From Thermoplasmatota archaeon (GTDB lineage Archaea > Thermoplasmatota > E2 > DHVEG-1): a DNA stretch of 50,852 bases. The notes beneath the pieces are model-generated. The model was given only the letters and a program-made list of their open reading frames with translations. It was not told the DNA's origin and ran no database searches. This document shows, in pieces, positions 38,547 to 47,460 of this stretch. The translations under genes were made by a program, and so were the position numbers. The stretch is taken from NCBI GenBank assembly GCA_025457885.1, contig JALOTN010000003.1, positions 1-50,852 on the forward strand. The letters are read 5' to 3'. The stretch's first letter is position 1; the number at the start of each line of letters is the position of its first letter.

Positions 38547-39425
38547 ATGAACAAGAATATCCTGATTGCGTTCCTTCTGATTCTTGTTTCATTGACCTGG
38601 GCTGGGTCGTTTCTTGTGGTGGAAACTGCGACAAAGGAGATCGATCCTATTGATCTGGGTTTCCTGCGTTTCTTAGTGGCAACCCCTTTGATGTTTTTCT
38701 TGGTGGTGTTACGAAGAAAACCGCTCCTTTTACCAAAAAAAGAGGTTCCTTGGTTGATCGCCCTGGGTCTGACCGGAGTGACCTTGTTGTATTTGTTCCA
38801 GTTCCTTGGGATCCATTACACCAATGCTCCTACTGCTGCGGTTCTCATCAACACCAATGTGATCTTCATAGCGATGTTTTCCGGGGTGTTCCTTCATGAG
38901 GTGTTGTCAGGGAAACGAATCGCAGGCATCATCTTGTCCTTCCTTGGTGTTTTTCTCATTATGCTTTCTGATTTGTCGAAACAAGAAATCACGTTAGATA
39001 ATCTGTTTTTCATTGGTGGGGTCCTCATGCTCTTATCAGCGTTGTGCTGGGCATTGTACTCCATGATTGGAAAACGGTTGCTGAAGACCTATGATGAGTA
39101 TGTGATCACCGCCTATGGGTTTGGGCTGGGAACAGTGTTGTATCTCCCCTTTGTTGTGTTTCATATCGGTCCAGTCGTTTCACAGACCTCGTTGGATGGG
39201 TGGCTTGCGGTGTTGTATCTTGCATTGGCCTGTTCCTTGTTTGGGTACGTCGGATGGAACTATGGGCTCAAACACACTGATGCAAGTAAGGCTGCGGTGT
39301 TCCTCAACTTCATCCCCCTGTTTACGATTCTAATGTCGTTTTTCCTTGGCACGAGCTTCACCTGGCTCTTCCTCCTGGGGGCAGGCTTAATAATCTATGG
39401 TGTATATCTCACCCAAAAAACCTAA
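38547..39425 (+). CDS. EamA/DMT-family transporter
   Basis: 292 residues with ten membrane segments in two EamA halves. The first half begins LLILVSLTWAGSFLVVETA and has IHYTNAPTAAVLINTNVIFIA. The second begins LLSALCWALYSMIGKRLL and has TDASKAAVFLNFIPLFTILMS. The family exports metabolites such as amino acids or drugs; the substrate is unknown. Its last bases overlap an extended frame of the NMD3 gene, but the preferred NMD3 start is 20 bases after this stop. Confidence 0.9.
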   Translation: MNKNILIAFLLILVSLTWAGSFLVVETATKEIDPIDLGFLRFLVATPLMFFLVVLRRKPLLLPKKEVPWLIALGLTGVTLLYLFQFLGIHYTNAPTAAVLINTNVIFIAMFSGVFLHEVLSGKRIAGIILSFLGVFLIMLSDLSKQEITLDNLFFIGGVLMLLSALCWALYSMIGKRLLKTYDEYVITAYGFGLGTVLYLPFVVFHIGPVVSQTSLDGWLAVLYLALACSLFGYVGWNYGLKHTDASKAAVFLNFIPLFTILMSFFLGTSFTWLFLLGAGLIIYGVYLTQKT

Positions 39426-39444
39426 CAAGAATGGAAACAGGAAC

Positions 39445-40473
39445 ATGTTCTGTGTCGAATGCGGGAAGGATACCCCGATCTTCCGAAATGGCGTCTGCCT
39501 TGGTTGCTATCTGAAACATACACAGTTTACTTCCGGACCAAGTATCCTGGATATTACCATCTGCCCGCGATGCAGTTCATATAAACAGAAGAACACCTGG
39601 ATACAGGAAGACTTTGATGACATCCTGAGACGACACATCAAGGATACCTACTCTATTAGCCCAGAACTGCGAAACGTCACCATACAGACTAACTGTAAAG
39701 AACAAGACCGCATCTTACAATGTACTGTTTCTTTCTCCGGAATGATTGAGGATGTCCCCATCACCGAGCAGCATCCTTTAACCGTTCGCATTAGACGGAA
39801 CACCTGTGATGTGTGCTCGCGGGAGTCTGGGGGGTATTATGAGGCGATTCTTCAGATTCGTGCCGAGAAACGGACGTTTACAAACGAGGAACTCAAGACT
39901 CTTCGAACAGCGGTTGAATCCCTCGTCGAGCAGCTACAAAGAAGCGGAAAGCGAGGGTTGTTCATCACAGATTCTGATGAGACACGACAGGGTCTTGATT
40001 TTTTCATCAGTGAAAAAACCACCGCTTTTTCGATAGCAAAAAAAATACAGGAGCAGTTCGGTGGGGAGTTCAAACAATCCGCTTCGGATGCGGGAATGAA
40101 GGACAGTAAACAAGTCTATCGGATGACCTATCTCGTGCGGATCCCAGCGTATCGCAAGGGTGATTTTTTCTCTTTTGATGGGTCGTATTTCATGATTGAT
40201 TCTCTCCATGAGAACAAAGTCCGTGCCCGGGATTTATCCTCCTGGACTGAGAAAGTAGTCGAGGGAAAGGATATCCAACCGTCGAAGATTTTTGGTGGAT
40301 CGGAGCTAATCAGAGAAATGATCCTGGTGAGCCAGTCAAAAAAAGAGACACAGGTGATGGATCCAAAAACATATACCACGGTTGAAGTCCAAAAACCAAA
40401 GTCGATGACGATTACGTCTGAAACAGTAAAAACGGTAAAACTGGATGGTTATCTTTTTTTACTACCCTCATAG
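39445..40473 (+). CDS. nmd3: NMD3-family protein (60S export factor homologue)
   Basis: 342 residues from ATG 39445, preceded closely by acagga; the frame is open to 39397 inside the transporter gene. Zinc ligands are MFCVECGK (C3, C6), CLGC (C18, C21), CPRC (C40, C43) and CDVC in the RRNTCDVCSRESGGYYEA region. The C-terminal part has IPAYRKGDFFSFDGSYFMID, the NMD3 OB-like domain. Archaeal NMD3 probably acts in large-subunit maturation. Its 3' end overlaps the converging acetyltransferase gene by 25 bases. Confidence 0.9.
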   Translation: MFCVECGKDTPIFRNGVCLGCYLKHTQFTSGPSILDITICPRCSSYKQKNTWIQEDFDDILRRHIKDTYSISPELRNVTIQTNCKEQDRILQCTVSFSGMIEDVPITEQHPLTVRIRRNTCDVCSRESGGYYEAILQIRAEKRTFTNEELKTLRTAVESLVEQLQRSGKRGLFITDSDETRQGLDFFISEKTTAFSIAKKIQEQFGGEFKQSASDAGMKDSKQVYRMTYLVRIPAYRKGDFFSFDGSYFMIDSLHENKVRARDLSSWTEKVVEGKDIQPSKIFGGSELIREMILVSQSKKETQVMDPKTYTTVEVQKPKSMTITSETVKTVKLDGYLFLLPS

Positions 40474-41036
40474 CTGGTTTTTTTCTGTTGAACAAATTTT
40501 TCTTTATCAAGGATAAGCATATATTCATCGAGATACTTTTTTTCATATTCAAACCAGTCCGGGAGTGTTGCGATGATATGGAAACCCAACGTCTCATATA
40601 ATCGGCGAGCCGTGGTGTTTTTGGAGATGACATGAAGGTAGATATTCTTCGGATGCCATTTCTTTTCAGATCGTTCGATAAGCTCGGTGAGAAGCAAATA
40701 TCCTAAGCCTTTTCCCCTCCAGTTTTTTGCGATAGCGATCCCCAGGTTGACGTTCCCCTGGTTTCTCCCAAAACCTGGTTTTGCAAAGCAGTCTCCGATG
40801 AGCCGACCGTTTATGAGTGCTTTAAGATAGATTTGGTGTCCTTTTCTGTGCTCTAGCAGTTGTGTCTTGAGCCATTGTTTTTCTTCTTTCAGAGTCACTG
40901 GTTTGTTCACCAGGAGATAGGTTTTTTCCTTGGTCAGGGTGTTGATGAATTCCTGGAATTCTTTGGCATCCTCTCTGCCGTTTAATGGTTCGATTTTGAC
41001 GATGGATCCATCTTTTAATCTCATTTGTGTTCTCAT
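40449..41036 (-). CDS. GNAT-family N-acetyltransferase
   Basis: 195 residues from the ATG at 41036, chosen because ggagagg stands just upstream; the frame is open to 41111. MRLKDGSIVKIEPLNGRED begins the fold, NVNLGIAIAKNWRGKGLGYLLL carries the acetyl-CoA-binding R/Q-x-x-G-x-G/A loop, and STARRLYETLGF-like NTTARRLYETLGFHI marks motif B. Substrate unknown. It is convergent with nmd3. Confidence 0.85.
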   Translation of the reverse strand: MRTQMRLKDGSIVKIEPLNGREDAKEFQEFINTLTKEKTYLLVNKPVTLKEEKQWLKTQLLEHRKGHQIYLKALINGRLIGDCFAKPGFGRNQGNVNLGIAIAKNWRGKGLGYLLLTELIERSEKKWHPKNIYLHVISKNTTARRLYETLGFHIIATLPDWFEYEKKYLDEYMLILDKEKFVQQKKTSYEGSKKR

Positions 41037-41155
41037 TCGTTTCCTCTCCTTTTTTGCTTCGAGACAATCCATTGTAATAATCCAGTGGTTGTTATTAGAA
41101 GTATCTTCCAAGGGGGTACGAATGATTTTATGGGAGTAACACTTCTGGTTTTTTC

Positions 41156-41914
41156 ATGCGTGTTGCTCTGAAGTTCGCGTACAATGGTAGAAACTTCTCC
41201 GGGTACGCCAGACAACCTGGTCAGCGGACGGTCGAACAAGCGCTCCTTGATATCCTGGTTCATCAAGGGTTCTTTGAGGATGCGAAGACTTCTTGTTTTC
41301 GTACAGCAAGTCGGACCGATCGAGGAGTATCAGCACTGGGGAATGTCTGTGCGTTTGACACGATGCTGTCCTCTCGAGAGATTCTTGGGAGACTATCAAA
41401 AAACACCTCGGAATTATTCCTATATGGGGTTCATGAGGTGACCTCTGATTTTTATCCACGTCATGCGAGGCAGCGACAGTATCGGTACTATCTCTTGAAA
41501 CAGCAATTAGATGTCGATATGATGCTTTCCGCGGCAGAGTTGTTCACTGGGGAGCATAACTTTCAGAATTTCGCACGAATCGAGCCGTTAAAAAACCCGG
41601 TTCGTGTCCTTGACAACATCACAGTAACCGAGACAAAAGAGTTTTTCATCCTTGATTTTTATGCGCAGACGTTTCTGTGGAATCAGATTCGCCGTATTGT
41701 TTCAGCGATTCAGAAAGCCGGAGCTGGGACTCTCTCGTTAGAGGAGATCAGACACGCACTTTCTCATCCAGAAAAAAAAGTTGATTATCAAGTCGCAGCT
41801 TCTGAACCATTGTTTCTTACAGACGTCACCTATGATTTTTCGTTTGAGTATATAAAGGATTACAAAAAGAAGCTTCTGCGGTTCGAAAAAACCATTGTTT
41901 CCTTTTTTTGCTGA
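41156..41914 (+). CDS. truA: tRNA pseudouridine synthase A
   Basis: 252 residues. ALKFAYNGRNFSGYARQPGQRTVE starts the fold. The catalytic Asp is D55 in ASRTDRGVSALGN. GEHNFQNFAR and FLWNQIRRIVSAI are later conserved blocks. The enzyme makes pseudouridine at positions 38-40 of tRNA anticodon stems. The start is an ATG and no strong ribosome site is seen. It is divergent from the acetyltransferase gene. Confidence 0.94.
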   Translation: MRVALKFAYNGRNFSGYARQPGQRTVEQALLDILVHQGFFEDAKTSCFRTASRTDRGVSALGNVCAFDTMLSSREILGRLSKNTSELFLYGVHEVTSDFYPRHARQRQYRYYLLKQQLDVDMMLSAAELFTGEHNFQNFARIEPLKNPVRVLDNITVTETKEFFILDFYAQTFLWNQIRRIVSAIQKAGAGTLSLEEIRHALSHPEKKVDYQVAASEPLFLTDVTYDFSFEYIKDYKKKLLRFEKTIVSFFC

Positions 41915-41932
41915 TGATCTCAGTACAGTTGT

Positions 41933-42940
41933 TTACACGGTTACTTCCAATGCTTTGACTTGTTGAGCAGCAAGCACTTCATTCATCTTTAGATATGTCA
42001 GGTCCATGTCTTTTTTCTTCGTCCAGGTGTCCTGTAAGGGAGTCAGCACTGGTGACTTGTTGACCATCCCAACCATCTTATCCGTCTCATTGTTCATCAC
42101 CGCAAGCACAGATTCATACCCCAGTCTGCTAGCAAGCACCCGGTCGAATGCCGAGGGGTCTCCACCGCGTTGCACATGGCCAAGGACACTGACTTTAATG
42201 TCCCAATTGATAACCCGTTCGATGGCTGCTTTGATCTCCGCGGCACCACCTGTTGTTTCCCCTTCTGCTATTACAATGATACTGCTTTTTTTTCCTGCTT
42301 TGTATTGTGCCTCTAATTCTGAGACAAGTTGAGGGATCTGCATGGGGGACTCTGGGATGAGGATATCCTCTGCTCCTCCACCGATACCGGTGTAGAGAGC
42401 AATGTATCCTGAAGTCCGTCCCATGACTTCAATGATGAATAATCGTGAATGTGATGAGGCGGTATCTCGGATTTTATCGATCGCCTCCAATGCAGTGTTG
42501 ACTGCAGTATCAAAACCAATGGTAAAATCAGTACCATAGAGATCATTATCAATCGTCCCAGGTACTCCAATCCCCTGGATCGGGAACTCCTGGATCAATT
42601 GATGCAGACCTCGGAAGGAACCATCGCCACCGATGACGATGATGCTGTCGATGCCGAAGCGTTTGAGGGATTTGAATGCTTTTTCCCGTCCTTCTTTTGT
42701 GAGGAACTCGCTGCTCCGGGCGGTCTGCAGGACGGTGCCTCCGTCCTTGATGATGTTGCTGACAAAGTATCGGTTGACTTGTTCGATGTCCCCTTCGATC
42801 ATCCCTTGGTAGCCACGTTTGATGCCAAACATGGTGTTTCCATGGTAAATCCCGGTGCGTACGACCGCACGGATTGCTGCGTTCATCCCTGGTGCATCCC
42901 CACCACTTGAAAGAACTCCGATGTATTTTCCTTGGCCCAT
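41933..42940 (-). CDS. pfkA: 6-phosphofructokinase, PfkA type (bacterial-like)
   Basis: 335 residues. GVLSSGGDAPGMNAAIRA (SGGDAPG at 12-18) is the ATP site. GGDGS at 104-108 with Gly at the position that is Asp in PPi enzymes supports ATP use. PGTIDND at 127-133 carries the catalytic Asp. VMGRTSGYIAL and GHVQRGGDPSAFDR complete the set. This enzyme class is bacterial. Most archaea use ADP-dependent or PfkB-type kinases, so acquisition from bacteria is likely. The start at 42940 has ggtgat 5 bases upstream. Confidence 0.94.
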   Translation of the reverse strand: MGQGKYIGVLSSGGDAPGMNAAIRAVVRTGIYHGNTMFGIKRGYQGMIEGDIEQVNRYFVSNIIKDGGTVLQTARSSEFLTKEGREKAFKSLKRFGIDSIIVIGGDGSFRGLHQLIQEFPIQGIGVPGTIDNDLYGTDFTIGFDTAVNTALEAIDKIRDTASSHSRLFIIEVMGRTSGYIALYTGIGGGAEDILIPESPMQIPQLVSELEAQYKAGKKSSIIVIAEGETTGGAAEIKAAIERVINWDIKVSVLGHVQRGGDPSAFDRVLASRLGYESVLAVMNNETDKMVGMVNKSPVLTPLQDTWTKKKDMDLTYLKMNEVLAAQQVKALEVTV

Positions 42941-43044
42941 CTTCCATCACCTAGTGCAACACTGAAATCGCTTCTTACTTTTTAAACCATTCCGCAGTAT
43001 AACGATAGTTGTCTTTGAATTCCCTCCTCTGGAAGATAAGACCT

Positions 43045-43056
43045 AAATCTTTATTA
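43045..43056 (+). promoter_or_regulatory. TATA box for tRNA-Leu
   Basis: The sequence aaatctttatta is centred about 30 bases before the first base of the tRNA, the normal distance in archaea. It matches the element before PFOR. Confidence 0.5.
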
Positions 43057-43081
43057 TGATTCAACTGTTCATGTTGTTCGT

Positions 43082-43166
43082 GCAGGGGTAGCCAAGCCTG
43101 GTCTACGGCGACAGACTCAAGATCTGTTCCTGCAGAGGTTCGGGGGTTCAAATCCCTTCCCCTGCA
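43082..43166 (+). tRNA. tRNA-Leu (CAA)
   Basis: The acceptor stem GCAGGGG pairs with CCCCTGC, and the discriminator base is A. The D-arm is GCC-loop-GGC. The anticodon arm is ACAGA-CTCAAGA-TCTGT with anticodon CAA. A long variable arm (about 14 bases with GCAGAGG) identifies a class II tRNA, here leucine. The T-arm is CGGGG-GTTCAAATC-CC. No intron is seen. CCA is not encoded. The last 18 bases are repeated downstream (see the attachment-site-like repeats). Confidence 0.95.
43149..43166 (+). repeat. attL-like repeat: 3' end of tRNA-Leu
   Basis: The sequence caaatcccttcccctgca ends the tRNA-Leu gene. It recurs with one mismatch at 44306-44323, and its last 11 bases recur exactly at 48930-48940. 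3' ends of tRNA genes are common integration sites for archaeal elements. Confidence 0.65.
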
Positions 43167-43243
43167 TATTTTTATAATAATGAAGAATAATATTATTTGA
43201 ACTGGTGTTTACTGGTAGTACCTCTGAAACAAGGACATAGGAG

Positions 43244-43278
43244 CTATCAATATCACTAGATGATTAATTTATTGATAG
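43244..43278. repeat. Perfect 8-bp inverted repeat between tRNA-Leu and the methyltransferase gene
   Basis: CTATCAAT at 43244-43251 pairs with ATTGATAG at 43271-43278 across a 19-base AT-rich loop. It lies 33 bases beyond the 3' end of the minus-strand methyltransferase gene and could act as a terminator or a protein-binding site. Confidence 0.4.
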
Positions 43279-43310
43279 GGAGAATGAATAATGAATTCAA
43301 TGTAATTTTT

Positions 43311-44081
43311 TCAGATTTCTGAAGTAAAATCGGCGATAACTAGCATCTCAAAATCTTCAGTTGTCAGTTCATCGTTTCTCGAAAAAGCACCAAGTTTTGC
43401 ACCATAAATATCAATTTTTTTAAAACCCAGAGACTTTAACAACCAAGTAATTTCAGATGGAACATAAAACCGCTCATTGCATTCTAATTCCTTTTTATTA
43501 CCAGAGTCATCTTCTACTGTTACAATATTATGGTCTCTAAAAGTCATTAAATCAAAAGTATTACTTCTACAAGTAGTATTTCCTTCATCCTTTGTTGTAT
43601 GAAATTTTTCAACTGAATGATATAAGGGAAATAATCCATTAAGTGTTGTAAAAATCAGCTTACCGGATTTCTTTAATGATTTTGCTGCATTTCTTAATAT
43701 CTCAAAATTCATTTCATCTGTTTCCATCAAACAAAATCCTCCTTCACAAAGCATTATTGCCAAATCAAAATCATCTTTGAAAGGTAATTTTCTTGCATCA
43801 TGTTTTTGAAATTCTATTTCCAGATTTTGTGCTTTTGCTTTTTCTTTTGCCTGCTTTAGTTGTGAATCTGATAAATCAATTCCTATGATATGATATCCTC
43901 TTTTTGTTAATTCAATCGAGTGTCTACCTGTTCCACATCCAATATCTATTATTTTTAGTGATTTATCAAAATCAAGTTCCTTTTCAATGAAGTCACATTC
44001 ACCAATTGTCCCCTTTGTATAGCATTCATTATCATAGTTTTTACCATAATTCTCAAAAAGAGATTCATACCATTTTTTCAT
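43311..44081 (-). CDS. Class I SAM-dependent methyltransferase
   Basis: 256 residues. SAM motif I is IIDIGCGTGRHSIEL (IDIGCGTGR at 45-53), followed by the acidic end of strand 2 in YHIIGIDLS and motif IV in FDLAIMLCEGGFCL. It belongs to the Methyltransf_11/25 group; the substrate is unknown. Its base composition (many A/T-ending codons such as AAA, ATT and TTT) differs strongly from the flanking genes. With the tRNA-end repeats on both sides, that suggests acquisition by integration at tRNA-Leu. Confidence 0.85.
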   Translation of the reverse strand: MKKWYESLFENYGKNYDNECYTKGTIGECDFIEKELDFDKSLKIIDIGCGTGRHSIELTKRGYHIIGIDLSDSQLKQAKEKAKAQNLEIEFQKHDARKLPFKDDFDLAIMLCEGGFCLMETDEMNFEILRNAAKSLKKSGKLIFTTLNGLFPLYHSVEKFHTTKDEGNTTCRSNTFDLMTFRDHNIVTVEDDSGNKKELECNERFYVPSEITWLLKSLGFKKIDIYGAKLGAFSRNDELTTEDFEMLVIADFTSEI

Positions 44082-44305
44082 AGTGTTTTCTCCAGATCAG
44101 TCAAATTTTTTTTTATAATCTGAAGGTAGTCAATAAGAAGTTATTTAATAATCATATCGGATGATAAATCGAAGTGATGATAATGTATTATTTGCCGATT
44201 ATGAATTTCAATAATTATAATATGAGCATTACACTCTTAGCACAGACTTTCGACTTGAACACAACACTCCTATAAAATCAATATTTTTACGAGTAAAAAC
44301 GTGCA

Positions 44306-44323
44306 CAAATCCCTTCCCCTACA
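44306..44323 (+). repeat. Second tRNA-Leu 3'-end copy (attachment-site-like)
   Basis: caaatcccttcccctaca matches the last 18 bases of tRNA-Leu with one substitution (G to A). No acceptor 5' half is nearby, so it is not a tRNA gene. It would be the right end of the segment holding the methyltransferase. Confidence 0.6.
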
Positions 44324-44390
44324 CTCATATGGTTCCAACAGGAGAAAAACTATTATTTTGTACAGGATCACATCTTTGTGGTGAAAAAAA

Positions 44391-44402
44391 GAGATTTGAA
44401 CC
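44391..44402 (-). repeat. Reverse T-arm-like 12-mer, copy 1
   Basis: gagatttgaacc is the reverse complement of ggttcaaatctc, close to the tRNA-Leu T-arm (ggttcaaatccc). Both copies are preceded by an A-run (gaaaaaa). An identical 12-mer lies at 48904-48915, so the two flank the secreted-protein pair. Confidence 0.5.
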
Positions 44403-44460
44403 GCACCAAGTGAAACTAATAATAACCTTTTTTACAAGTCACTCTTTCAATGAAAACAAA

Positions 44461-44470
44461 AATATATAAA
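44461..44470 (+). promoter_or_regulatory. TATA box for the large surface protein gene
   Basis: aatatataaa lies 40 bases before ATG 44510. The ribosome site ggagga at 44495-44500 is 9 bases before the ATG. Confidence 0.5.
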
Positions 44471-44509
44471 CAGACAACAGATTGAAATCAAAGCGGAGGA
44501 AAATAATTT

Positions 44510-47281
44510 ATGAAAAACAAACTTATAGTGATAATAATCACCCTTTTGATGATATTAACAATCTTCCAAAATACACCAAATAACTTCATCGGTCAAAGCA
44601 GCATCCCTAACGAAAATAACCTACTTCTCGCTCAGTACACCTTGATCGAACGAAACGCAACCTGGAACAAATACTACAACGCCTCTACCGGAGAATACGC
44701 CCTCGAACTCTACACCGATGAGATCAACTACCAAGACGCAAATCATACCTGGAGCCCTATCGACACCACCATCATCAGGTTAGACCAGACTATAGATGGA
44801 CAATCATACACATATGGGATGAACAGATCACGATACCAAATCTTTTTTTCCGAAACCAGCACCGATACTAACAGACTCTATTCCTTAGTACAAGGTTCAT
44901 ATATTCTCTCGATGACACCAACCGATTCTCTTCACTTCAGCGATGGCACCCCTATCCATAACAGACAGTCAACAACCGCTGTCACAGAAAATAACACAAT
45001 CCTTTATCCTGATCTCTACGGAGATGAAATCCATCTATTACTCTCTTGTCAAACCTCTAGAATAAGATCCCTCTATCTCATCAGCAACACAAGCATACTC
45101 CCACCACCAGACAACGAGAACTGCACCCTTGATATCACAGAAACACTGTACCTGAACACCACGGATCCCCAGACAGAAAACCAAAGTCTAGGGATAACAT
45201 ACGGACCAAATCAAACCCTCTTTAAAAATTACGGAGTCTGGGAGAATCAAACAATCACCACACCTGAAACCATCACCTTCAAAGACCATGAAAATACGAC
45301 CGTTTTCATTATCCCACGCCTCTACGCCTGGGATAACAGTTCTCAAGATTCAACGATCCTCCTCAACAAAACCCTCCACATGACACTCTCTGAGCAGCTT
45401 TGGATCCAAATCCATGTCCCCTACCTTTGGCTATCCAACCCCAACAGGGTATCACCCATCGCTATCGACCCGACCATCACAATCTATGCTGATTCGACAG
45501 ATGGCTATCTCTATAAATCCCATGCGAACTATACGACTGCCTGGGCATCCCCCACCGGAACCGTTCAAGATAGCAGCGACGCTCTCACCATCGGTCAACG
45601 AATCTCTACACCACCCCTCACCTTGTATACCATTGAACGAGGTTTCCTCTTCTTCAACACCTCCACCATCCATGACAACGCCAGTATCACCACCGTCAGT
45701 ATCTCCCTTTATGGGAAGAACAAACAGATCACCTCCCAAGAGTTCAATCTCACCATCCAAAACGGCCAACCCACCAACCCACACTCCCCATTACAAACCA
45801 CCGACTACTACCAGGGAAACTACACCGGAGATGGCGGCTCTATGAACACCTCAAATTTCACCACCACGGGATACAACACCATCACCCTCAACACACAAGG
45901 ACGATCCTGGGTCAACCTCACCGGAACCACAAAACTCTGTCTCCGCAGCAGCAGAGACATCAACCAAAACACTCCAATCAACCCAGGTTCAAACGAATAT
46001 ATACAAACATACACAACTGAGAAAGGAATAGGGTACATACCCAAATGCATCATCACCTACATGTTACCACTCTCTATCACCATTAATTTCGCGGGAAACC
46101 TCAGCGACAAAGGCGGTCCCTACTGGCAGCCACCAGGAGAAAACATAATACTTGATGACGTCTGGAGCGACGGGTACTACACCAACGACAGTCGACAACA
46201 GGAGGACTGGATTTACATTAATCTGTCCGTTCTCCATCCCACCGGGGCAAGCAATCAATACACCGCATCAGATGTCTCCCATGTCTGGCTCCAATGGCTC
46301 AATGACTCTGCATGGATGAACTGGAGCTACGAATTCACACAAGCAGGGAACTACTGGGAATACAACACCAATGGGTCTATCTCAACCCATGAAGGATATG
46401 ATTATTCATTCAACATTGTCGCAAATGACACCGCCAATAACTCATATAATCGATGGTGGAACAAAACCGGTATCGGTGGTATTTATACTCGAAGGTTTGT
46501 GCAACTCGGATGCAATCCAATTAATATCAGTTATACGCCTTTGTATCTTTTTAATTATACCACTGGAACGGGAAATCCTCCAACCTATGGTTTAAACGAT
46601 ATAACGAAGGGTGATCGGCTGCATCATGATCAAGGTGCTGCAACAACTGAAAATGATACGGGATATCTTTCCTATTATGACCAAAATTTAAATGAAATAA
46701 TCCATTTACGATATTGTTCAGGAGCAGTTGGATATTTCTTTGATGATGCTATATCTGTGACTTCTTTTGAATTAAAAAACATATATTATCACATCTGGTC
46801 ATCTAGTTCCGACGGTGACATATCAATATCTTGGTTTAAAACAAGAAGAACTGCAGTTAGTGGTGCTCCAGGAGATGATAATGTAGATTTTGATTATTCT
46901 ACTGATGGTCGCTCAAAAATTCATTGGGATAATGGTTTAGATGACTATTCCAATGATTATTATTTATGTACTGCTTTTAGAAATTCAACCGCTGTAGAAT
47001 ATAATTTTTCTGATAATACTATGTTCGAATTTCTTCTACAAGCACAGATAACAGACCATCCGAGCATAATTTGTAATCGTTCAATAACTTCATTTATCCT
47101 CATCAATATCCCAAATAATTCTACTTTAAATGCCATCGATTCTGACAATGATAGACTCAATGATTGGCAGGAGTTATTTCAGACATATACAAATCCATAT
47201 CTAGCGGACACCGATAATGATGGGATAAATGATGAAAACGAGGTTGAAAACAGCACTGACCCAAATGATTATACCAATTAA
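44510..47281 (+). CDS. Large secreted surface protein with DNRLRE-like and calcium-binding regions
   Basis: 923 residues. The signal segment (about 3-20, LIVIIITLLMILTIF) is followed by an N-terminal region with many Asn-x-Thr/Ser sequons. About 325-515 resembles a DNRLRE-type domain (GTVQDSSDALTIGQR, YTIERGFLFFNTST). Ig-like segments lie at about 540-650. The last 50 residues carry thrombospondin-3-type calcium repeats (DSDNDRLNDW, DTDNDGINDENE). Codon and base composition change near 46480: GC-richer before, AT-rich after. This suggests a mosaic gene. It probably forms or decorates the cell envelope. Confidence 0.7.
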   Translation: MKNKLIVIIITLLMILTIFQNTPNNFIGQSSIPNENNLLLAQYTLIERNATWNKYYNASTGEYALELYTDEINYQDANHTWSPIDTTIIRLDQTIDGQSYTYGMNRSRYQIFFSETSTDTNRLYSLVQGSYILSMTPTDSLHFSDGTPIHNRQSTTAVTENNTILYPDLYGDEIHLLLSCQTSRIRSLYLISNTSILPPPDNENCTLDITETLYLNTTDPQTENQSLGITYGPNQTLFKNYGVWENQTITTPETITFKDHENTTVFIIPRLYAWDNSSQDSTILLNKTLHMTLSEQLWIQIHVPYLWLSNPNRVSPIAIDPTITIYADSTDGYLYKSHANYTTAWASPTGTVQDSSDALTIGQRISTPPLTLYTIERGFLFFNTSTIHDNASITTVSISLYGKNKQITSQEFNLTIQNGQPTNPHSPLQTTDYYQGNYTGDGGSMNTSNFTTTGYNTITLNTQGRSWVNLTGTTKLCLRSSRDINQNTPINPGSNEYIQTYTTEKGIGYIPKCIITYMLPLSITINFAGNLSDKGGPYWQPPGENIILDDVWSDGYYTNDSRQQEDWIYINLSVLHPTGASNQYTASDVSHVWLQWLNDSAWMNWSYEFTQAGNYWEYNTNGSISTHEGYDYSFNIVANDTANNSYNRWWNKTGIGGIYTRRFVQLGCNPINISYTPLYLFNYTTGTGNPPTYGLNDITKGDRLHHDQGAATTENDTGYLSYYDQNLNEIIHLRYCSGAVGYFFDDAISVTSFELKNIYYHIWSSSSDGDISISWFKTRRTAVSGAPGDDNVDFDYSTDGRSKIHWDNGLDDYSNDYYLCTAFRNSTAVEYNFSDNTMFEFLLQAQITDHPSIICNRSITSFILINIPNNSTLNAIDSDNDRLNDWQELFQTYTNPYLADTDNDGINDENEVENSTDPNDYTN

Positions 47282-47394
47282 TGATCTTATCATCATGATG
47301 TGCACACTATATTAAAAAAGGTAAGAAATTTCTCACATATTTTAAATTGTAAACTTAAAAAAAAATTTCTTGTTATAAAAGAAAATAAATATTA

Positions 47395-47407
47395 TTTATA
47401 TAAAATA
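47395..47407 (+). promoter_or_regulatory. TATA box for the PKD-domain protein gene
   Basis: tttatataaaata lies about 60 bases before the chosen ATG at 47461. aaggggac provides a ribosome site 7 bases before that ATG. Confidence 0.4.
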
Positions 47408-47460
47408 AAAATAGGTAAAAGATAAATAGTAGAATAAACATGATTACAAGGGGACGAAAG

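Larger units (their letters stand above)
44082..44509. other. Gene-free AT-rich stretch with tRNA-like remnants
   Basis: This 428-base gap holds no convincing gene. It contains the near-exact tRNA-Leu 3' end (44306-44323) and the reverse T-arm-like gagatttgaacc (44391-44402), then the promoter and ribosome site of the large surface protein. A 33-codon open frame from 44177 was not accepted. Confidence 0.6.

Noticed and set aside
44177..44278. 33-codon open frame in the gap downstream of tRNA-Leu
   Set aside because: No ribosome site, AT-rich composition throughout, and it ends just before the tRNA-derived repeat. Chance frame.
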